Assembly (NCBI RefSeq): GCF_016802725.1
Contig: NC_052669.1
Coordinates: forward strand, 24,953,770-25,017,769
Direction: 5' to 3'
Source of the DNA: Solenopsis invicta
Lineage: Eukaryota; Arthropoda; Insecta; Hymenoptera; Formicidae
DNA length: 64,000 nucleotides
Shown piece after piece: positions 12,948 through 25,800 of this stretch. Under the pieces are notes generated by a model that worked only from the letters and a program-made list of their open reading frames with translations, did no database searches and was not told where the DNA came from. The stretch's first letter is position 1. Each line of letters starts with the position of its first letter. A program made the translations under genes and the position numbers.

Positions 12948-15900
12948 CTGAAACGCGTCTCTCTCTCTCTCTCGGGCGGGAACTTAATTCATAACTCGGC
13001 TCACGACTGCGGGTTTCCCCGCGGCTTGATTGTCATGCACGATCTCGCGAGTGGAGCGTGGCGCAAGCGAGCGAGCGAGCGAGCAATCCCGCGAGTCGTA
13101 ATTAGTACACGCGCGTTTACATGCCCGGATTACGAGGCCCGCACGCCTTATTGTCGCCGTCGCGATGTCGAAACGTAATTGATCGTCGCGATTACGCGCG
13201 GTGAGTCACCTGGACTTCGAAAGATCTATCACCTCACGATCGGATTCTATTGAGAACAAAATTTAATGTTCGTAAGATCACAGCGAATCATCAACGCTGA
13301 TGATTAGGCAACGGGAGATGTTTTTCCGATCGCGCGTCTATCAAAAAATTGAGATTTCCTGCCGAGTACGCGAGATCAGAAGGTAAATGTCTCAGGGAAG
13401 GATATGTAACAATGCACAGCCACAATTATTGAATTTTTTTTAAGGTTTCACAACATAAAGTCTAATTATAAAATTCATTGAAATATGAATTATATAAAAC
13501 GGTTATTATTAACATAAAAAATATGAAGAATTTTTTAATTATTCCGAAAATAATAAAAACTTGTAAAGCATCTGAATGAATCAGAATCACAATTTAAAAC
13601 GCTTGTTTTTAATGTCTTAGATGCTTGTCCTAAATAATTGTTCTTAATAAATTTTTTTGTTACTTATGAAAGAAATATAAAATAAATATGTTGGCAAATA
13701 TATATGTTTTTTAAAAAATATTAGGAACATTGTCAGAATATAAACTTTAACCTAGTTTTGTTACAAATTGATTTTTTATAACGTTAATTTTTATAATATT
13801 TAAAATCTATTTTACAAAATATTTAAAGATTACAATTAAATTTAAATGTTATGAAAACAATTAAGATTAATAAGTTTTTGTGTAAATATCCGGATATAGA
13901 AATATATATTTGGTCAGCGGGACATTTATCTCGTGTCAAAATTTGGTCGGACGCGCGATGGTCACAGATGAACAATTTATACGTGCGAAATGTGCACCGG
14001 CGCATTCACCGAGTAATACATTATTCTTGCGCAATATTTACCTATTCATTATCGTCAGCAGGCATTTCGCACGCGGCGAAAGACATTACGTTTTCACTAT
14101 GCGAGTCTCGCACGAGGCGCGGAGCAATGCGATTATTATAAAGGCAGATTTGTAACAAACAGTCGACGTGACTTTGTAACCTGGAGTAACGTCAGAGAAA
14201 ACGAGGACTCATACATCCCACACGAGAGAAAGATAATCTGACTATCACGGTAAAATCATTGCTGCTGCTGTGTATTTAATGGGAAAGGCAAACGAAAAAT
14301 AATACGAATCGAATAATCGTGGGAAATGTGCTTTCTACGAGAGCTTACGATCGGGCTTCTTTTGTCCTGGCGAACGTTTTCATGTGACATTAATCCGGTT
14401 TGCGTTTTACGCGAAAACGCAACTCGCGTTTTTGTCAAACAAAGCAACGCGAATCGGACGGATGAGACTATTCCTTGTTGCGCAAACTGGGGAAAAATTC
14501 AGCCGTCGTGCACGCTTTTTTAACGTCATGGTTTACACTACGTCGGGCATTTGGAGCGCGTGATTTTTATTCAACCGATAAGGCTTAAAAGTTGCGTTTC
14601 ATAGTGACGTGTTATGTTCAAATAACGCGCGCTCAGCGCGAGCAATCACAGAATAAGAATGCAAATTATGCGATGACAATTAATGGGATTGTTATCTTAG
14701 AGAAATGTACGCTGTAAAATATTAATGGATCAAATTTAAATTAATTCTTTGAGTTAAACGTAACAACATTTAATTATTTTTAACTACTTTGTCGCAATTA
14801 TTTTAACATGAAATACATAATTAAGAAAACAACTACATCTACCCATTATTGTGAATAATTGCTTAGTTTTAAAGTAACGGTGTTCAAATTAACGAGAGTA
14901 TTCATCTAGTGAAAAATACAAGTAAAATTCAATTCATAAATAAATTTTAATTTAAATTTAGTTAACTTGATTGTTCTAGTTAAATTAACGATATATTAAG
15001 TTGAAACAGTGGCAAAGAAATGATTAAAAAAAGAAACTCAAATTGTGTATTACTACGAATTTAACAGTGTAGAGAGGCAAATGAACGTCGTTGAAAATTG
15101 TGGCCCATCATCACGCACTGAGAGAATAAAATGATTGCAATTACTATTTAATTATAATTTTAATTTTTGATACCAGCTATAAATTCATAATTTTTTTTTT
15201 TTAGCCATATCTTGATATTTTATGATACATTGATGTTTAAATATTACCATATAATTTGTAATAAAATTTTTTCCTGATATAACTATAAACACAAGTTATT
15301 ATTACTAATATTATCGTAATAAAAACTATAAAAATGTAGCTCCTAACCGTAATTATTCTACCATATGATTACAGTCACAAATATTAAACACTTTTCTCGG
15401 TGCGCGTGATTTCATTAATTATATTCGCTTTTCCCTCATGCACGCGAATCCAGGGAGACGAATCTACTCTAATCATCCTTGAAAGAAACGAGGTTGAGAG
15501 ACCGAGAGATCCTTGAGCCTGTGTTTCTCTATCTAGATCGTCCGAGTAAACAGCTCGAGGTAGAACGCCTTTCGAATCAATCGCGGGACGGATCTCCCCG
15601 ATTTTTCCGCAGGAGCTGCCGCGTGTGCAGGACCCGTAAACGGCGACCGTAAAATAAATACTGTTGATATAGTAGAGCGAAATAAGAGGGACGAGTCTGT
15701 ATTCCCATTGGCATAATATTATTGCATTAATAATTGTTACTTTCTTTTATCAGTACACGAGGAACCTCGAGGAATAAAAGTTTCGTTTAATTTAAAGCTT
15801 AGATACTCGAACGATGGAGGCTAGTAACAACCGCCGTCCTGCCATTAATTTTCCCCATTTCGTTCGACATTCGTCGGGATATCGCAGGATTCGTCGGGTT

Positions 15901-17563
15901 TTGTCATACAAGCGGACCCGCGACCTGTTCGCGGGACTCGGAGGGAGAAAATTCCTCTGGAATCCGTCTTTGGAGAGGGATGTTCGAGCGGTAATTGAGA
16001 CGATGTCCGATGGGAGTTTGTTTTCAGAAAAAACCCACCGTGTTACTTCCATTCTCTCCCATCTCGTTGACGTGTTCCGGTCTTAGCTTCCGCGCCGGGC
16101 TCTTCCCTTTTTTTCCTTTTCTCCTTTTGTTGTCCTTTTGCGTCTGTCGTTCGATCGATATCGTGCCCAAGGGATGATGAAAATAAAAAGGGCGGAGATA
16201 GAAACGGAGAGCGAAAGAGCATAAAAACACACATTGCCTTCGCTAACCAGCCAATTTTTTGCTATACGCGCGCCCGCGCCCGCGTGCGGTTATTGCTTTT
16301 TAGCGCATGAAACATTTTATTGTCCATTATACTTGGGAGCACGTAGATAAATAAATAGATGGATCGAGGGGCGACAGGATGGGAGAGAGGAGACCGCGAT
16401 GTCCACGGACATTTCCGTCACAAACGACGGAAATAAAAGCGACGAAGAGATCGTGACCGATACTCTATGCGGCTCGAGCTTCTGCCTCGTCACCGATTGA
16501 ATCTTCCCTGTTTATCATCGATTATCACTTCCTGATATTCTTCGGCATGAGTCAACGTCGTCGTAAACATCACTTTTCTGATTTATTCGCGCAATGAACT
16601 TGAGGGTGTTGTAAATACGAGACGACTTGGCACGTACGATCCTCTAAAAGCGATAAATCGATGTAACTGAAGAAAATCTCTTTCAGTTTTAAATCTTGCA
16701 TGGGAGATGTTTAGCTAATAATTTTTAAAGAAATGCCCACTCGTGACAAACAGAATTTACTAAATAGTTATTAAAAAAACGTGTTTTTATAAAGCAAATA
16801 ATTAATTGATTTTATTCACTTCCGCAGTAATATGTGGAAAAGTCAAGTTGCTGGTTTTCATAGTTAACTATAAAAGGAGATGGTAATTGAAACTAAGTAA
16901 AAAAAAAAGAAAGAAATGCCCCAGAGGTAAAAAGCTGTTCCAGACATCGTCACGATCTGTAACTCGAACTCCTGAAGCTTTTCTTCACGAGGAGAGTCGG
17001 CGCCGATCTTGTTTAACCTGATAAATCGGCCGGCAGAGAACTCCTTTTAGCGTCTTCGCGGTGCGGCGTTAATTATGCTGCACAAATAGTCAAAGGATAG
17101 CCCGGAAGGAAGCGGGCATCGGCGCGGTTTGCTTGAACTGGGAAGAATGAGTGGGGGCAAATTAAGTTCATCCGACGAAAACGCATCGTCTGTGAATTGG
17201 TCTACGGTTTACGCGCGTTTAATTAGAGAACGCGTGCGGAGGATTAGAGAACCGATGGTCTTCGCGAGCGTCTTCGACGTCCGTTCATTCTCAGCACTAT
17301 ATAATAATTCAACGCTCAAGGGAATCGCGCACATGCGGAGGCCGATCCGAACGAGTGAGCTGAATGGGGTGAGCCTGAGATGAGGGCGATTAGTAAGAAT
17401 TTCAAAAAGAAAGACGAAAGAAATCAAACGCGAAGGAAAAGGCTTGATGAAGAATAATCAAGAGAAACGCGCGCAGCTTTTGTTTCAAGCTTTTTCGATT
17501 TTTTCTAGCTTTCGCTAGTGGTCTTCCGCAAAGTCTTGGAGCGTTCGGGCAAAACTCACTCAC

Positions 17564-17627
17564 CTGAAACGATTGTCAAGAGAAACGCTGCACTCGCGAT
17601 GGCGATTGCCACGCAGAGAAGCCTCAT
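17564..17627 (-). CDS. First coding exon of an unidentified secreted or membrane protein (signal peptide)
   Basis: On the minus strand, ATG at 17,627 opens a 21-codon frame starting MRLLCVAIAI. It has a basic residue, a long hydrophobic core of Ala/Ile/Leu/Val and a small-residue end: a classical signal peptide. The frame runs straight into a consensus donor (TTTCAG then GTGAGT) at 17,563, giving a phase-1 intron, common just after signal peptides in secreted and immunoglobulin-superfamily proteins. An in-frame stop at 17,670-17,672 upstream supports this ATG. The rest of the gene must lie to the left; I could not find its next exon with confidence. The protein's function is unknown. Neuropeptide precursors and cell-adhesion proteins share this exon layout, but that is only inference. 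Confidence 0.6.
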
Positions 17628-18115
17628 TATATATCCCTCTCGTCTCTTCCGCTTGTCCGCTTCTACCCTCTAACTCCTCGCGACCTGCGCCTCCGTGTTG
17701 GCACCAAGGAAGAGCCTACGATCGCGGACGCATCGTCGCGAAGGTGGACCTACCGCGGTACGAAGAAGGCACGGAGACGCGAGTGTATCCGCGCCGGCGA
17801 ACGGAATTCGCGACTGTCTTGCGGTTGGATGTGCGATCGGTCGCTCAAGACGTGAAAGACTGAGGAAAGGCTCGTGCTGGCCAAGTGGTATTAGCCTCGC
17901 ACAACGGCCCACTCGTGTGCACAGGGCCTCTCCCAGCCGTTCTCTCCGCTCCGATGAGAGAGGAACCCGGTCTTTCTCTCTCTTTCCCTCCACGGTGGAA
18001 TCCTCCTCGAGGCGAAAGAACGACGCGAGCCGACCTTCTGCCTTCGCGCGATGCCGATCGCAACAACGATCTTGTCCTCGTCCTCGCTGAATCTGCAGTA
18101 AACCTGCAAATATTT
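17628..18115 (-). promoter_or_regulatory. Probable 5' UTR and promoter of the minus-strand signal-peptide gene
   Basis: About 0.5 kb of GC-rich, CpG-rich DNA lies directly upstream, in minus-strand sense, of the signal-peptide ATG. It is bounded on the far side by AT-rich sequence. Long overlapping frames in it are not conserved-looking and reflect base composition. No TATA box was identified. Confidence 0.4.
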
Positions 18116-19104
18116 TAATAATCGACCAGCACAACGGAATAAATAAATTGGTAATAATACGAGAATACAGACCGATATGTGAAACACAACTAATTAAAGA
18201 TGAGCCTTGTTTCAGAATCGTGGCTGAATCTTTGTGCTGATATTTCCTGTGTGATTTTATATGCATTTTCAAGCTCATTAAACTACGCGTCGAATAATAA
18301 TAATTTTTCTGAATTTTATACATTTATGACGTGTTTGTCGAAAATTATTATTAGATACAAAACTGTAATGATAAAAAAATTCATTTATTCTCTGTAATTG
18401 ACATGAGTAATAGGATCGATACGCGGAAAATTTAGGGGACCTTTGCGCTGCTCCTAAAGGAAAATCAGTAAATTCTAAATTCTAATGAATAATCGAGCAA
18501 ATGCAATGTATCAAGCACATAAAAGTCATCGATTATAGTAGCGGTGAGTTTTCGCGATGACGATTTACTGCAAGAATCTTTCGAAAACCACGAAATGGCA
18601 CGATAGTGCATAATGTTGTACAGTTTGTTGATCCCGCCGATTTACTCCGCGAAAACGAAGCGGAGTAACCTGAGAGTTTGCTGAAGCAACACGACAAATT
18701 TTTCTCGCGAACTTGAATCGAAACTCGGGAGGGAAGTGTCTCTTTCACGATTCCGCAATAATAATATTTTTCCATATCGAACCATTTGCGCAAATGGACA
18801 TGCATACATCTCGCTGATTCTCACATCTCGCTTATTTTCATACTCCATTTCTCGTTCTCTAAATCGAAGATTTATCTTGTTACTTTACATATTTTGTAAG
18901 GAAAACCTGTTGCAATCTTCTTTTCAATATAATCTCTTATTTCATCACTTTATTTTGACATTTATATCTATTTCTTTATTCTGTTTTGTAAAATTTTCTA
19001 AATGATCATAATATTAATTACACTCATATTTCTATACATTTATCTTAGACAGATCACGATATAATGGAAATAGCATTAACGAATTATATTTGATATTGTT
19101 TCAG
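18116..19104. other. AT-rich stretch just upstream of the Tudor gene's first recognised exon
   Basis: I searched both strands for the paired Cys/His pattern of a RING or B-box that should precede the coiled-coil exon at 19,105 and found none. The plus-strand open frame at 18,736-19,005 has one CxxxGH motif but lacks the other zinc ligands. The stretch is therefore probably an intron of the Tudor gene or intergenic DNA. Confidence 0.5.
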
Positions 19105-20378
19105 AAAGTAAATTCGGTGATTACGTCCAATATTGACAACCTGCAAAATAGCGAAGCCATCGAGGCATCAATCACTCAACATTTCGCGTATCTGCACGGC
19201 ATTCTTCAAAACATGGAAGCGAAATTGATAAATCAGCTGCAACAGCAAAATAAGGACCTCAAACTGAATTTAGAAGGCATACAAACACAGCTTAGATCGC
19301 AGGAGGACAAGTTGAAGCTGACAATGCAGGTACGTTTTCCTCAAATATAAAGAATTATTATAAACGTTGAAAGAATTTCTTCACCACTTATTTCAACTCA
19401 ACTTATTTCAACTCAACGCTGTAAACTTCAAGTTATGCAATCTGCTTCTTTCGATCATTCGTAACTAGTTTTAACTTTGTAGAATTAATTATGTGTAAAA
19501 ACGTGGATAAAAGAATGTAATGGATGAATGTAATTAAAAACAATTAGATAATCGATGGAATAAAAGAGGATCGAATAAAAATAACGCAACATTAAATTAA
19601 ATTCTGATTTCTGTCCTAAATTTACTGTACATACATGAAAGAACTTCTTTTTTAAGTTAGTGGTTTAAGTTGAATTTGATAACATTTATCTTCAGATGGC
19701 TAGATACGCGAAAGACTTCTTCCACAAGGTGGACATACGAAACGTAATAAACATCCTCACGGATATGGCGGATCTCCCTTGCCATCTGATGTACAAAGAT
19801 GCGGGCCAGAACTACAAAGCAAAGTAAGTAATAAAAAGCGAAGTAGGATCAGTGGAATTTATCAAGGCGTATAGAATTTTTTGTTAATTTGCGTATATGT
19901 AAAATTTCTTTTGCTGGCTTGCACGTGATCGTTCCTTAGCGATTGGTAACGTGAACATTTCCGAATATGTTTTTGAAAATTTCTTTATTATTATCGAAAT
20001 CTATAGTAATAATGGGGGCGAGTGGGACTGTCAATTCCTGTACATCACCCACATCTAAAAAGTTCTTCTGTGACTCCTGCTAAAGATTACGAATTTAAAA
20101 ATTCATATATATGAGATGTATGGGATGTGTGTCTTAAACTCAAGACCTATTACTTAAGAATTCGTTCTCATACGAAGTCACACGATATCCTGCGAAATCT
20201 AGATTCAGGGCACATTATTTTTACAAATATAAATTGTCAAGGACTAATGAGCGAAAATAGATTACTATTATAACCAAATTTTAATGAACTAATAGTCACC
20301 ACTATTTGACCTGTATCACCTAACTTGACTTTGCTCATTAGCCCTTGACAATTTATATTGATTTTAAATTCTTAGAGC

Positions 20379-20423
<45 letters not shown>

Positions 20424-22826
20424 TGTATTTTTTAACTTTAATTTTTATTTCTACAAAAATATATAATCGCAATTATTCGAATGATTTTGCTCGTACAACA
20501 AGGTTTTATTAGTACAATAAGATTTTTCCTGAGCAGGTTTATCATCGATGACTCAATCATTGAAGCTATAGAAAATCACTGTACACTCGAAGTGCCACTA
20601 GTCTCGGCCTACAGCCTTCTAAGAAAAGATGAACTACCTAAGAATTACATAATGTCGCCTTTACCAAAGAAATCACGTACAAGTAAGGACATTGATTTTA
20701 TCGCGATTTGAATAACTTCTCCAAAAATGAGACATCTTTATCTTTGGATTTCCATGTGACGCGTTCCATTACATTCTGTAATTTTTTTCTGATAAATTAC
20801 AAATCAATGTCTTCGATAGATTCAATAAGATTATTTTCGTAAAATCTTTTACTCTATTCATATAATTAAACACTTATGTGAAATAAAAAAAAAACCACAG
20901 TTAAAGAATTATAAAATGGTATTGATAGAAATCATTGAGATACCGCCTGTACCATCTATATTTGTACCATCTATATTATCTGCACAATCATCACCACGTG
21001 AAGCGTCACCATCGACATTCATCAAGACAGAAGATAAAGAGGAGGAAAGTAAGTTAATCCTAATTTTAATCTTCAGTTTAATCAGTCTAATCATCTAATC
21101 TCATTTTCTTTCAAGGCATTTCCGAGTTTAAAGTAGAGGTGTCGTACGCTGTTAATCCATCATTGTTCTACGTCCAAAAAGTAGCCATGAAAGCGGACTT
21201 TATGCAGTTGGAGAAAGAATTATTGTCACACGGAAACAAATGCCGGGATCTGCCGAATCCGATTAATATTAAAGAAGGTATTTACGTGATTACGATCGTT
21301 CGCGATGATGACAGTTGCGTTCGGAAGATACATCGGTTGAACAAAGATTGATTTTTGCCTTTTTAATTCTCTGGATTTAAATGTATGAATTAATTATAAT
21401 ATTTTAGTTATCTACACGCATATGTGTGATAAGACTGGGCGAATGCCCCAGGCATTTCTGTCTTTACTCGCGTCTTTACAGGTACGGTATCAAATTTAAC
21501 GTCTTCACATACGCATAACATCCTTTACAAATTACTGTTTCGCACAGACTTTTGCTCTCGCACAATTACACATCACTATTAAGATTTATTTAAAATTTCT
21601 CATCCGGAATTGACAAATTCTTTTATCTCCAATATAAAAAAAATGAATTATCTAAATTATGACGTAGTCCTAATATTTCCCTTTTCTAGCCGATCTTCAG
21701 CGTTAATTCTTTATGTATCATTTCGAAAATAAAATCGTTGTCCAATCCGAATGCTCTGTTTATTTTGCTTATGCATGTATTCGTTTCTTTTCGCTGTTCG
21801 AGAGTCGTGGCAGTATATACTCGCCACAGTATATAAAGAAACCCTGACGCTCACCGAGCTGCTTTTTGTGCTGAACGAAGCTCGTTATTTGTGAACGCTG
21901 CTTTATCATTTGTATTTATATTGTTTGTATTTATACTTTATAGGTGACATGTGTATCGTTGAACAATGGAAAACCGGGTGGTACCGGGCACGCGTGAAGC
22001 TAGTGACTAAAAATAAAAATGGCGAAACGGTGTACAATGTACTTTACATAGACTATGGTTACGAAGAGTATAATATAAAAGCCTCAAGAGTGCGAGAAAT
22101 TGCTGAGCATCTACAAATATTGCCACCGCAAGCAATTCGATGCAGCTTATATGGCATCGTGCCCAAAAATATGAACAAATGGACACACGAGAGCACGAAC
22201 GATTTCTTGAAACTGATCAACGAAGCGTAAGTTATTTAGCTGATCTTATCCTCTGTGTACTTGAGGAAAACACGAGTCTTTTTCGTTAATCGAAAAAAAT
22301 GTTCTATGTTACAGCGATTGTACGATGTCTGTCATTAAATCCACTCCTGACATGCTGTACGTCGACCTGTGCTATATCCTAAGGAATAATAACGTGGGCC
22401 CACAGTCAATGTGTAGCACTATGAAAATTATGGACCACGCGCGTTTGGATATAGTAAGCAATTTTCGAAGATATATATGTTACACTATTATGATACTGCA
22501 GTACTAATACTGTTATAGCGCTCTCTTGCATTTAATTAGTATTTTAATACTCAGATTTGCAGTCTTTCCTTTAAAGCTGTCTTAGAAAGTCAAATAATTT
22601 TATTCTGTTGATTACTTTTTTTGCTTTATCACACACACAATGCCCGTATTTCTTTTGCAGACGCGTTCACAGAAAAATACTTATATTTATGAGAAAGAAG
22701 AACTTCCGTTAAATAAAACAACAACAGTTAATGTTACTTGGATTGAGTCACCACACGAAATTTATGTCTCTAAGGTAAAACAATTGCAATCATATTATAA
22801 TATTTTGGAATTTGCTATGATCTCAT

Positions 22827-22860
<34 letters not shown>

Positions 22861-25800
22861 ATTTTTAATTTTATCCTATTTTTTATTATTGTATTTTATT
22901 AATGACTTTTTGCAGGCTGTCTTAAAAAATAAGTTTTTGAAATTAAGAGATGATATGAATGAATATTACAACAACAAGAAAACAACTGGAGTGAAAATAA
23001 TTGAAACACCACAGAAAGGTTAGTCTTATAATTACAGATATTTTTGAATTGGCGAAATAACTATTTCGTAACTCCTAGTCGACAATACTAATTATACACC
23101 CGTAAATCAACATTAATAATGTTGATTTCTAATCAACATTATTATACTACAATAATTAAAAATATTAGTTTAAATAAAATATGTTCTCAATTTCTTAATC
23201 ATCTTGAAATTGGAAAAAATTTGATATTGTTATATATATATATATATATATATATGAATTTTTGACAAATTCTATCAATTCTATTTTTTTTTTTTTCAAT
23301 TTCAAGATGATAAAGAAATTAATGACACATTTTAATTAAACTAATATTTTTACTATATATATGTATATAATTATAATTGCAATTTAATAGTCTTTAACTT
23401 TCTTTAAAAAGGTTTTATCTTAAGAATGTAAATTTATCAGGTTTACCATGCGCTATACAATTGGACGACGATATCTGGTATCGCGGTGAAATCACTGAAG
23501 TAGTTAATGAAAATCAAGTTAGAGTATTTTGCGTGGACTGGGGACGTACCTTGCTTCAAAATCGCGACGCATTACGAGTGATTCCATTTGAATACATCAA
23601 CTTTAAGATGCAAGTAAGTCAGTCAGTCAGTCTCTTTTCCGTATACAGAATGACATAGGCGGTCATATTAGTGTCGGTCCACAATCTTGCTTTAAGAGGC
23701 TGTAAAATGACTAACCACAGTTGAATGTGAGGAGAATAATCGACTGTGATTGGTCAATTTTTTACGGCCTCTTAAAGCAAGATTGTGGACCAACACTTAT
23801 CGTTTTCTTTTGTTCGATTCAGGCTATAAAAATATCGTTGATGTATATAATGTCTCAACCTGATGGGACATGGAAACGGGAAGCTTGTGAAACTTTGATG
23901 ACTCTTTTCAATCAAGCAAGGTGTATCACGGTGAATCCAAAGAAAAAAACAGAAGACGGATACCATGGATTGATGCACAACGATATGTCGACTGTCGACA
24001 TCAGTCGTCAGTTAAAAACCGCAGGCGTTGTTAACGATTATGTTATTATGAAGTGAGTACAAGTGTTATATGAAATTAAAAAAAAAAACTGTCTTCGACA
24101 TGCGGTACTTGATTTTTTACTTTTTATTCTTTCTTTTCTCTGATGTAGCAAATTTAAGAACAAATCTAAAAAATCAAGTTTAGGATACGGAACAGATTTA
24201 AGGATGCCTAAGTTCAGGGAAATCTTGAATCCTTCAATACTGGAAAAATCTGATACTACTGTCAAAGACTTCGGTATTTCACTGGATGAGACCGTGACTA
24301 ATAAATCGGAAAAAGATGACACGCTCAAAGATCCGTTCAAGGTAGAAGTGCGTATTCAACGAGTGCTTACACCGGACTGCATCTTCGTTGCGCAGACGGA
24401 ATATGAAAAATCGAACACGAAAATGATGTCGGCGATGCAAAAATTCTACGATAACTTTCTTTCCGCACCGCGGAGCAATTGGAAAGAAGGCGCATTGTGC
24501 GCTGTTTATTCCGCAAAGGATAAGTCCTACTTCCGCGCAAAAATATTGAAGATAATATCTACAACAGAGGTGTTAGTTTATTTTTACGACATGGGTATCG
24601 AGGAAACGGTGACGATGCAGGATATACAAATCCTCCATTCGAAATTCGCGAAGGAAATGACATACTGTTTTAAGGTGAAGCTGGCTGGTATCCTACCATG
24701 TGGTGGATCAGCCATGTGGCCGACGTTATCCTGCACAATACTGTCCGACATTATACGAAACAATATGTATTGCAAATTTTACATCACTAAACCGGTAAGA
24801 ATCTGTTCATCTTTTTTTCTTCTTTTACGCTAATTTATTTGACGGATTATTGTTTGTAAAAGTTCTCTTTAAATAACAATTTGTGTCAGATTTTAGAATA
24901 AAATTTCATTAATAGTTTTATATGCAATGTAATTTGACGTATGTATTTTAATATAAATTTTATATATATGTATTTTATCCAATTTTCTCTTTAAGTATTT
25001 ATATTTTACGCATAATATTACAAATAAAATTCTGTCTTCAATTCTGACACAATTTATGGATTATATAAAATGTATTCAGAGACTATTTGATGAAAGTTAT
25101 GTGAAAAAATAATATTGCAATTGCTGCATGCAACAAAGTTGATTACGAATATAAAAATATATAAAGTTACTCGTATCGCATATGTTAAGATTCAAGAAGA
25201 AGTTTTGGATGACGTGATACCTGTTGTACTTTGGGTAAGACAGTCTAAGGTACCAGGACCATTAGCGCCGACTAGAATAGAGGTCAATTCTATCAACCGA
25301 ATGTTGGTGGATGAGGGTGTCGCTTTGCCCATTAAGAAGTAAGAAATTAATTCAATACAAAAAGAGGTTTAATTTGCATGCAATGTTCGAATTATAATTT
25401 CTAATCTAATTCAACAGCTACTTCGCACAAGCAGATTCAATTCTCGCTGCAGAATTTAAACAGCAGTTAGAGAGTAGTAATTGGGTCACGCCGTTCAATG
25501 AAGAAGTAAAGTGGTTTAACAAAATGGACGAGAGTGAAATGGATGATACGATTATATCGCATCAAACTGATATGTCAAATTGTAATAATACTGATATTTT
25601 AAACACTTCATTTGTGAGTACCATTTGCGATACGACGATAAATACCGAATGTGCGGTAAAGTTCTCGGACTGGTTACCACCAAAAGAAATAACGGAGGAA
25701 GTGTTTCATGCTATACCAACATATGTGGATAACAAATGCGTCGTGTATTTGCATCCTAAGAAAAGTAGTAAGTTTGCCTTGATTGATAATAGTAATCTAC

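Larger units (their letters stand above)
1..17563. other. GC-rich intergenic or long-intron region without a defensible gene
   Basis: This stretch is rich in CpG and in short simple repeats, and many open frames overlap one another on both strands, as expected by chance in GC-rich DNA. None resembles a known protein family. AT-rich islands interrupt it near 3.6-4.1, 12.1-12.7, 13.4-13.9 and 14.7-15.4 kb. Because a signal-peptide exon on the minus strand ends at 17,564 with a splice donor, part or all of this region is probably the first intron of that gene and may hold enhancers. Small exons could be hidden here. Confidence 0.6.

Noticed and set aside
18736..19005. Plus-strand frame with a CxxxGH motif considered as the missing RING
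   Set aside because: Only one possible zinc ligand pair is present and the rest is hydrophobic low-complexity sequence.
23461..23658. Reading the exon through the donor into the intron as a longer coding region
   Set aside because: The GTAAGT at 23,614 is a consensus donor, and family continuity resumes at 23,823.
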